Positions 56,563-64,000 of a DNA stretch of 64,000 bases are shown piece after piece. How positions within the stretch are numbered: position 1 is the first letter of the stretch; every line of letters starts with the position of its first letter. The translations under genes and the position numbers were made by a program. Source of the DNA: Sorex araneus (taxonomy: Eukaryota; Chordata; Mammalia; Eulipotyphla; Soricidae); contig NC_073303.1 in assembly GCF_027595985.1 (NCBI RefSeq), positions 94,992,591-95,056,590 of the forward strand. Reading direction: 5' to 3'. Below the pieces are notes generated by a model. The model was not told the origin of the DNA and searched no databases. It worked only from the letters and a program-made list of their open reading frames with translations.

Positions 56563-57329
56563 TTCACTCCTCTGGGTTCACTGCACATTCTTCCTCAGTC
56601 TTCTCTTACTCACCAGGGATGGATCCTGGGGACAGTCCCTCCTCTCCAGGCTAACCAGTAACAGGAGGGGACAGTGGGAAATAGAGGAGTGCCAGTGAGC
56701 AGCAGTAACTGGGTTTGAAGAGATTCTTCTGAGTGGTGGTGGGAGGCGGGGAGAGTTATGTCCAAAGGGTACGACATTCAGTGGTTTGTCACCACTGGGT
56801 GCAGATCTGCTTCTGCCCGAGGTGCCTTGTCTTGCTCTACTCTGCTCCCTGCTGTTCTGCTTCCCAGAAGGCTCCCGTGGACCTTTACTGGGTTCCAGCT
56901 TGTCATTTTCATCTCTTCCCAAATATGTCACCCCAAATATTCCAGGACCAGCCAATGTGTAGATGCCACCACCCTCAACCTAACACCTCAGCGTCTTGTT
57001 TTGTTTCCTCATAAGCATTGACCAACATGGAAAGGAGACTGTTGATGTTTGCTTTTCTGTGTCTCTTCTACCTTTCACACACAGGGAGGTGTGCTTGGGA
57101 ACCAACTCCAGTACAGCCATGCTGGGTAGAAGGCAGAAGTAGATCCAACAGCGTCCGCAATGGATCAATGAGTGAACAGCAAGCCCCGCAAGCCAGGGAT
57201 AACCGGTTCCCTGCAAGAGTTAGGAGCGAAGCCAGAAGAGAGGACCCTGCTCTATTTCTTCTACTCTCTTCACTGCAGTTCCTGCTAGCAAAGGGCCAAG
57301 GGCAATTAAGGGCAGGCCCTGCCACCGGG
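56563..57329. other. KCNQ3 upstream flank
   Basis: GC content rises gradually towards the CpG island. Short frames in all phases have no recognised homology. No repeat is recognised. Confidence 0.45.
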
Positions 57330-57721
57330 AATCTCTAACCCCGGGGAAGGGAGAACCGCGATCCGAGCAAGCCCGGAGCGCACGGGTTCGAGATGTTGCC
57401 CCCACCCCCAGCAATTTGTCATTTACTTCCGAAGCAGGGGAAGGTGGTGGGGAAGGTGGTGAGGCGAGAAGGGAAAGCTGCGGATCCCCGGAGAAAGCAG
57501 AAAAAGAGAAACCCCTCTCTCCCGCCCCATTGCATGCCTCATCACGATTCTCTCTCTCTCTCCCCTCCCCGCCCCCCTTCCCGCCACGCCACGCCCGGGG
57601 GAAACCCCAACGCCCACGGGAGCGCGGGGAGCCCCACACACAGCCGCGAGGTGGCGGTGGCGGGGCGGCGGCCCAGGCAGTCCCCGAGCGGCCGGACGAC
57701 CAGGGTGGGGGGCTGCGGAGA

Positions 57722-57749
57722 GAGGCGGGGCGCCGCGACGGGGCGGGAC
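57722..57749 (+). promoter_or_regulatory. Two GC boxes (Sp1-type)
   Basis: 'gaggcggggc' (57722-57731) and 'ggggcgggac' (57740-57749) match the Sp1/KLF consensus. They sit about 640 bp upstream of the KCNQ3 ATG. Confidence 0.55.
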
Positions 57750-58045
57750 AATGGGGCCCCACCCCGGCGAGGGAGGGAGGGAGGTGGCGGCGCTCGGCCC
57801 GCCCCGCGCGCCCGCTCGCTGCCGCGGTAGTGGGGCTGAGGCTGGAGCCGGCGGGGAGGGGCGCGGGTGGGAGCGCGGAGGGAGGCGGCGGCGGCGGCGG
57901 CGGCGCGTGTGGCTGGCGGGAGCGCGGCTGGCACCAGGCTTGTAAATAAACTGCGATGCTGGCTCGGGCTCGCCGGCCCGGGTGCCGCCGCCGCCGCCGC
58001 CCCGGAGCCGCGGTGCCAGGCTCCCGCCGCCGCCGCGCGCCCTAG

Positions 58046-58765
<720 letters not shown>

Positions 58766-59227
58766 TGAGTACCGGGGGGCGCTCGGGGCGCCCCTCGGCA
58801 GCCGTGTTGGGGTGCGGGGTTCGGGCTAAAACGGAGGAAGCCTTAAGGGTTTTAAAGTCTAGGTTGGAGACCTGCCTCTGCTCTCGGTGCGTCCTTCTCC
58901 GCTCCGCGTGCCCGGGTGGCTGCAAACCGCTCTCCGAGGTTGGATGCCAGGGCTGAAAAAAGCTCAGCGTGGTTCCCAGAGGATGGTTCCCAAGCCGACG
59001 GGCAAGTGCGTGCGTCTGCCGGAGCGCATTTAGGGCACCTCCTCGGGATGCTGGTATCCAGCCTCTAAGGAATGAGCTAGTCGTGCACTTACTGTGCAGG
59101 CTGCACCCCGGAAAGCGGATCTTCCCGTGCGCGCACGGGCTTGTTGCCTTTGGGTGGGTCCCTTCTCTTGGGATCGCTGCTGAGTTAGATGATGCATCTC
59201 GGAGTTGGGAAGAAGAGTGGCCGACTG

Positions 59228-59228
<1 letters not shown>

Positions 59229-59262
<34 letters not shown>
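59229..59262. repeat. (TG)n microsatellite in KCNQ3 intron 1
   Basis: About 17 uninterrupted TG units, roughly 460 bp downstream of the exon 1 donor. A shorter (TG) run lies near 59390-59408. Confidence 0.95.
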
Positions 59263-59263
<1 letters not shown>

Positions 59264-60974
59264 CACTGTTTGCTTGTGCCACTCTTTTCTAGGGGTCCAT
59301 CGCCCTGTGTTGCTCCAATTGGGAGCTTATACTGGTAAAAAAATAAAAATGCCTCCCTTTAGCTTCTTTTCTGGGAATTCAATAGGATTGTGTGCGTGTG
59401 TGTGTGTGACTGAGGGGCTTAGGGGGGGGGGCGTCCCCGTGAGGCTAGGCACATCTCCAGGATTCAGGACCCTGGGCCTGAACCGCTGCTTCTCACTTTA
59501 TCTACACCAGGGCTCAGGAATATGGAAGGTGCCTGAGGCTGGAGGTTTGCCCCTGCACACCCTACAATGAGCCTCTTTCCCAGTCAAGATGTCACGCGGG
59601 GCTGAAAGGAAGATGTAGATCCCTTCTGCCTCTGACACTCTATTTGGGGATCGGGAGAAGAGGGGATTGGTGATTCCTTGCTTGAGGCGGGAACATCAAG
59701 GCTGAGAGACACCCCTCACCCACAGTCCCCATTAGCAGCGCACCCTTGCCTCCTGGCTGTGGTTCAGTCACCTTGGCTGCTCATTAGGAGACTGTATGGT
59801 GATCAGAGTTTGGAGGAATGGTGCTGCTCAGTATCACGACTTCTCTTGTGCCTTTAGTGATGACTGTGCCCCTCTGTCCCGCATGTGACCCATGACTGAT
59901 CTGGGCAGGAGTTCAGGCAGGTGTTACCTGCCTGTCTTCCCTGTTGGAAGCGTTCATTCCAGATTTGGCCACCAGGTGGGGTGTCTGCACAGCCCCTCAG
60001 ACGTGGCAACAGGTTTCTTCTGAGGTTACTGAAGCCCGGAGAGGGGGCTCCCGGAAACTGAGGAACCAGCAGGAAGGAGGAGAGCATGCAGCCAAGGCGG
60101 CACAGCCTCTGGCGTCCATGTCTGAGTGCATTTGCAGGTGTTAGTGACCGGAGACTAGGAGTACTCTTTTCATCTGCTTTTTTCAAGTGGTTAAAAAGGG
60201 CTGAAAAATAGATTCATCTCTGGCACAAGCACCATGACGTTTAGTCAAATGGAAATGAAGTTAATACTAGAATATGCGTCAATGAGAGAGGCATATAAAT
60301 CACATGATGGCATATAGACATTCACAGACTCATACATCTTTTGGCGTTTTAATGGCGTCCAGTACATATTAGATGAATTCCCAATCTGAGGTCCTCCTGA
60401 AGCTTGAGACACCCATTTCTTCTCCCACCTTTCTCAACCAGCAGCCTGGCTGTGCTTTGCCCAGTTCTGTCCTTCTCTAGAATGATATTGTCACCTGGAA
60501 GCCGATTTGAGATTACCAAACTGTCGCATTAATTTCCCAAGAACTCTCACTGAATACCCAGCTTAGGCATTTTGATGCATGCAAATCATTTATTTTGCTT
60601 CCTCATCACCACTGTGAAACTGGTTCTTTTGAAAAAGCTAAACAATGTTCCTTTAAAAAAAATACACATATATGTTGGACAAGTATCTGTTTCTACACCT
60701 TTGCTACAGTGAATAGTATTGTAATGAACCTGGCTAGGCTGCAGTCTCTCTGAGATTCTGATTTTAGGTCCTTGGGAGATAGAGTTGGAAGTGAAGTAGC
60801 CAGATACTGGTAGCTTATGTTTTAGATTTTTAAGACCCCTCCATACTATTTTCCCTAGCAGTTGCACCATTGTCCATTTGCACCTGTAGTGTACCAGGTT
60901 GATAAAATCTCCGTATCCTCGCCAACATGTGTTGTCTCTTGACTCTTCTTATGTATGTAATGCCACCCCAACAG

Positions 60975-61190
60975 AGCTCTAGTTTGAGGGCAGAGTCTGG
61001 TCTCTGAAGCCACCTCTGCTCTTTCCTTGCTCTATGATCTGCAGGAATTTGCTCAATTTTCCTGAATCTTGGTTTGTTTATTTCTAATATGAAGCTCACA
61101 GTGGCTACCTCCCAGGGCGGATATGGAATTTCATTGATGTGATGGAGAGGAAACTATTAAAAATGGCGCTGTAGGCATTCAGTAAATGTC
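60975..61190 (+). repeat. MIR remnant in KCNQ3 intron 1
   Basis: 'gggcagagtctggtctctga', 'ttgctctatgatctgcagga', 'aattttcctgaatcttggtt', 'gtggctacctcccagggcgg' and 'ggcattcagtaaatgtcc' occur in MIR order. Confidence 0.75.
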
Positions 61191-61734
61191 CCCTTTGACT
61201 CTCTACTGCCAGTTATACTTATTCTGCTTTCTTCCCGTGCCCTGATATAAATTTAGATGCCTCCCTTTTCTAATGATCTCATTCTCTTCTTAATTTTCTC
61301 AACTCCTTGCCTTCCTTCTGACTTTCTTTTTTAATATGCTTTTATGCCACTGGGTTGACAGAAGAAGTCAGATCAGTAGCTGATAAAACCAGCTAGATTG
61401 TATCTGATATGTGGGTGGCAGAGTCAGGGAATAAGATGGGCCATGACTCTAGTGGCATAGTAGTTCACTGTCTATGAACAGAGCTCATATTCAGTGGGCC
61501 TCCATGCTGGAAGCAAAGATGTTTCTTGTTTACAAAGAAGTGTTAGGTCCGGATGAGTTTGTTGAGACTACTTAGCTGTTCAGGCCACACTGGTATCATG
61601 AAGGAAACTGTAGCTTCTATGTGGTATTATCTTCACCATGTCACTCTGTCCTCAAGGGAAGATGCAGGGGAAGGTAACAGAGAGGGTCAGACTCTGGCTT
61701 CCCGGATGGGATGCTTTATAGCTGCTTTTTCATT

Positions 61735-61832
61735 TATTTACTGGTTTAGTTTTGGGGTAGCACCCAGCAGTGCTCAGAGTTGCTCCTGTCTCTGTACCGG
61801 GAATCAGACGCAGGAATCATCAAGCTTGTAAC
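61735..61832 (-). repeat. SINE fragment in KCNQ3 intron 1, minus strand
   Basis: 'tagttttggggtagcaccca', 'gcagtgctcagagttgctcc', 'taccgggaatcagacgcagg'. Part of the reversed A-tailed SINE. Confidence 0.6.
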
Positions 61833-62726
61833 TCTCAAGAAGATTCAGTGAAAATATACAACATACCTGCAGTAAAAAATAATAATTTGAATCCAGTGAC
61901 AAAAAGTCACACACATTTCAGATGTAGACTGTCCTACAAGCTATCTGGGTGTACTCTTCCAAAGGATCAGTTGTTGTGCAGCGAAACAAATATAGATGAA
62001 GACAATTATTTCAGTTAAAGAGGCTAAAAAGATATGACAACTAAATTTAATGCATGAAAATTAGCAAGTGAGATGACATAAAATGAAAACATTTTTTAAG
62101 CTAAAAATAGCAAAAGAAGTAATCAGGAAAATAGAAGGGAAATCTATGGAAGGAGATGTAATACTTGTAAACCATTTATCTGGTAAGAGTTAATACCCAA
62201 ATTATATAAGAAGCCCCTAACAATTCAGTAGCAGGGAAAATAAATAACACCAGTGAAAAGTGGGTGGACAGTCTCATGGAAATTTTTCCAATGAGGATAT
62301 ACAGATGGCCAACAGGTTCATGAAAAAGGACATTCAACATCACTGATTATCAGAGACAGGCAAATCAAAGCTATGTGGGATATCATTTTCTACTGTTAGA
62401 ATGACAGTTATCAGGAAGGGAAATTATTTTTAAAAATGCTAGCGAAGATCCCAGAGAAAAGGGATTCCTTGGGCTCTTTTGGTGACAATGTAAACTGGTA
62501 TAGCCAGTATAGATGTTCCTCAAAAATTTTTTTTTTAAAAAATACAGAACTATTTTATGATCCAGAAGCCACATTGCTTGGTTTTTATCTGAAGGACGGA
62601 AATGAAATTTCTATCTCATGGAGTATGAGCTTTATGCTACTGCAGCACAACATTATTTTTAATATACTAGGCATGGAAGCAACCTTTCTGTCTGATGACA
62701 GATAAGCGAATAAAGAAAAGATGATG

Positions 62727-62895
62727 GCTAGACCAGGGAGATGGCTCAAAGGCTGGCACACATACTTTGCTCAAAGGAGGCCTGAGATCAATCTCTGGTA
62801 CAGCATGACCCTCCAATCACTGCCAAGAATGACCTCCAATCACTGAACCAGAAGTGACCTATGAGCAGTACAAGATATGGTCCCCTCAAAAAAAG
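62727..62895 (+). repeat. tRNA-derived SINE inside old L1
   Basis: 'tagaccagggagatggctca', 'ggcctgagatcaatctctgg' and 'acaagatatggtcccctc', followed by an A-rich tail. It has an internal duplication of 'gacc(t)ctccaatcactg'. Inserted into the old L1M. Confidence 0.75.
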
Positions 62896-62916
62896 TGATA
62901 ATAGTTCAGCAATCTA

Positions 62917-63613
62917 TTTTTTTTTAAATTTATTTATTTTTAATTAGAGAATCACCGTGAGGGTACAGTTACAGATTTATACACTTTTGTGCTTATACTT
63001 CCCTCATACAAAGTTTGGGAACCCATCCCTTCACCAGTGCCCATTCTCCACCACCCGTAAACCCAGTGTCCCTCCCACCCTCCCCAAACCCATCTCCCCC
63101 CCACCCCACCCTGCCACTGTGGCAAGGCATTCCCTTCTGTTTTCTCTCTCTAATTAGCTGTTGTGGTTTGCAATAAAGGTGTTGAGTGGCCGCTGTGCTC
63201 AGTCTCTAGCCCTCATTCAGCCCGCAACTCCCTTCCCCCACATGGCCTTCGACTACAATGTAGTTGGTGATCGCTTCTCTGAGTTGACCTTTCCCCGGAA
63301 CGTGAGGCCAGCCTCGAAGCCATGGAGTCAACCTCCTGGTACTTATTTCTACAGTTCTTGGGTGTTAGTCTCCCACTCTGTTATTCTATATACCATAGAT
63401 GAGTGCAATCTTTCTATGTCTGTCTCTCTCTTTCTGACTCATTTCACTCAGCATGAAACTTTTCATGCCCATCCACTTGACTACAAAATTCTTGACCTCC
63501 TTTTTTCTAACAGCTGCATAGTATTCCACTGTATAGATGTACCAAAGTTTCCTCAACCAGTCATCCGTTCTGGGGCATTCGGGTTTTTTCCAGATTCTGG
63601 CTATTGTAAACAG
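62917..63613 (-). mobile_element. 5'-truncated L1 with perfect 18-bp TSD, minus strand
   Basis: T-run, 'gagaatcaccgtgagggtac', 'aacccatcccttcaccagtg', 'ctgactcatttcactcagca', 'agctgcatagtattccactg', 'tttccagattctggctattg'. The 18-bp perfect duplication 'taatagttcagcaatcta' lies at 62899-62916 and 63614-63631. It is antisense to KCNQ3 and is a clean young insertion. Confidence 0.96.
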
Positions 63614-64000
63614 TAATAGTTCAGCAATCTAGATGTCTATTTATCAATTGACACATCTATTGATATTTTCTTTTTATATCAATATCTAATATCTATGTCT
63701 TTAACTGTAACAGTATTCTTCAGACCCCAAAAGAATGACACCCTGATATTTCTAGCTACATGGATTAACCTTGAGGGCATTATGCTAAGTGACTGAATCA
63801 GACAAAAACAAATACTGCATGATCTCACTGATACATGAAATCTGAAATTCTAAACTCTTAATAACAGCAAAGATTGGTGTTTGCCAGTGGCTGAGGAGTG
63901 TGGGCAAGCTAGCTAAAGATGGCTAAAAAGTGTGAACTTCCCATTACAAGATGAACACATTATGACATCTAATGAATAGCATGGTGAATATAGTTAACAG

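Larger units (their letters stand above)
62030..64000 (+). mobile_element. Old L1M in KCNQ3 intron 1, interrupted and running off the window
   Basis: Old L1 ORF2 text in three pieces. About 62030-62725 has 'tacagatggccaacaggttc', 'aacatcactgattatcagag', 'ggtgacaatgtaaactggta' and 'ggcatggaagcaacctttct'. 63640-64000 has 'tgatatttctagctacatgg', 'ctgcatgatctcactgatac' and 'gcatggtgaatatagttaa'. A SINE (62727-62895) and a younger reversed L1 (62917-63613) interrupt it. No intact frame remains. Confidence 0.82.

Noticed and set aside
56262..56661. Two overlapping frames of about 130 codons rich in Pro, Ser and Leu
   Set aside because: Artefact of the polypyrimidine tract, which has few stop codons in several frames.

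Overview
The window is vertebrate, specifically mammalian, nuclear DNA. It is dominated by interspersed repeats, has low gene density and holds one large CpG island. The commonest repeat is a tRNA-derived SINE (head like 'ggggctggagtgatagcacag', middle 'cccatatggtcccc', end 'gtgtgacccaaaaagc', then an A-rich tail). From memory this matches the SINE family of shrews (Soricidae, especially Sorex). I therefore infer a shrew (Eulipotyphla), at about 0.75 confidence.

Only one protein-coding gene is supported. Positions 58376-58764 (+) hold the first coding exon of KCNQ3, the Kv7.3 subunit of the neuronal M-current potassium channel. The exon encodes the cytoplasmic N-terminus up to the start of S1 and ends at a GTGAGT donor. 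The rest of the window (58765-64000) is the start of intron 1. The promoter lies in a CpG island of about 1.5 kb (roughly 57.33-58.9 kb) with GC boxes, a strong G-quadruplex motif and an upstream ATG whose frame overlaps the KCNQ3 start. A polypyrimidine tract (56.3-56.56 kb) sits just upstream.

Positions 1-57300 are upstream intergenic DNA. In human the next gene on this side is LRRC6/DNAAF11, but I recognise none of its exons here. The region contains: (i) 5'-truncated L1 copies of at least three 3'UTR lineages, several with clear target-site duplications (TSDs) and one with a 5' inversion; (ii) many A-tailed tRNA SINEs; (iii) a second SINE type that ends in an (acagtg)n-like microsatellite and whose 3' end reads like the C-terminus of an RTE-clade retrotransposon protein; (iv) a decayed RTE-clade reverse transcriptase fragment joined to an L1 3'UTR; (v) two modular elements that share a 5' domain but carry different 3' ends; (vi) two solo LTRs of one endogenous retrovirus family with TSDs, plus a second LTR family; (vii) old MaLR, MIR and L1M relics; (viii) one processed RPL10A pseudogene; (ix) several microsatellites.

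The main points for follow-up are the partnership between an RTE-clade LINE and microsatellite-tailed SINEs, including one SINE copy with an inverted 5' half. Also worth checking are a repeat-free candidate enhancer at 13.9-14.3 kb (two MEF2-type sites, E-box, octamer and a TEAD-like palindrome) and the KCNQ3 5' leader (G-quadruplex plus overlapping uORF). I see no sign of a prokaryotic, CRISPR-like or otherwise new enzymatic system.
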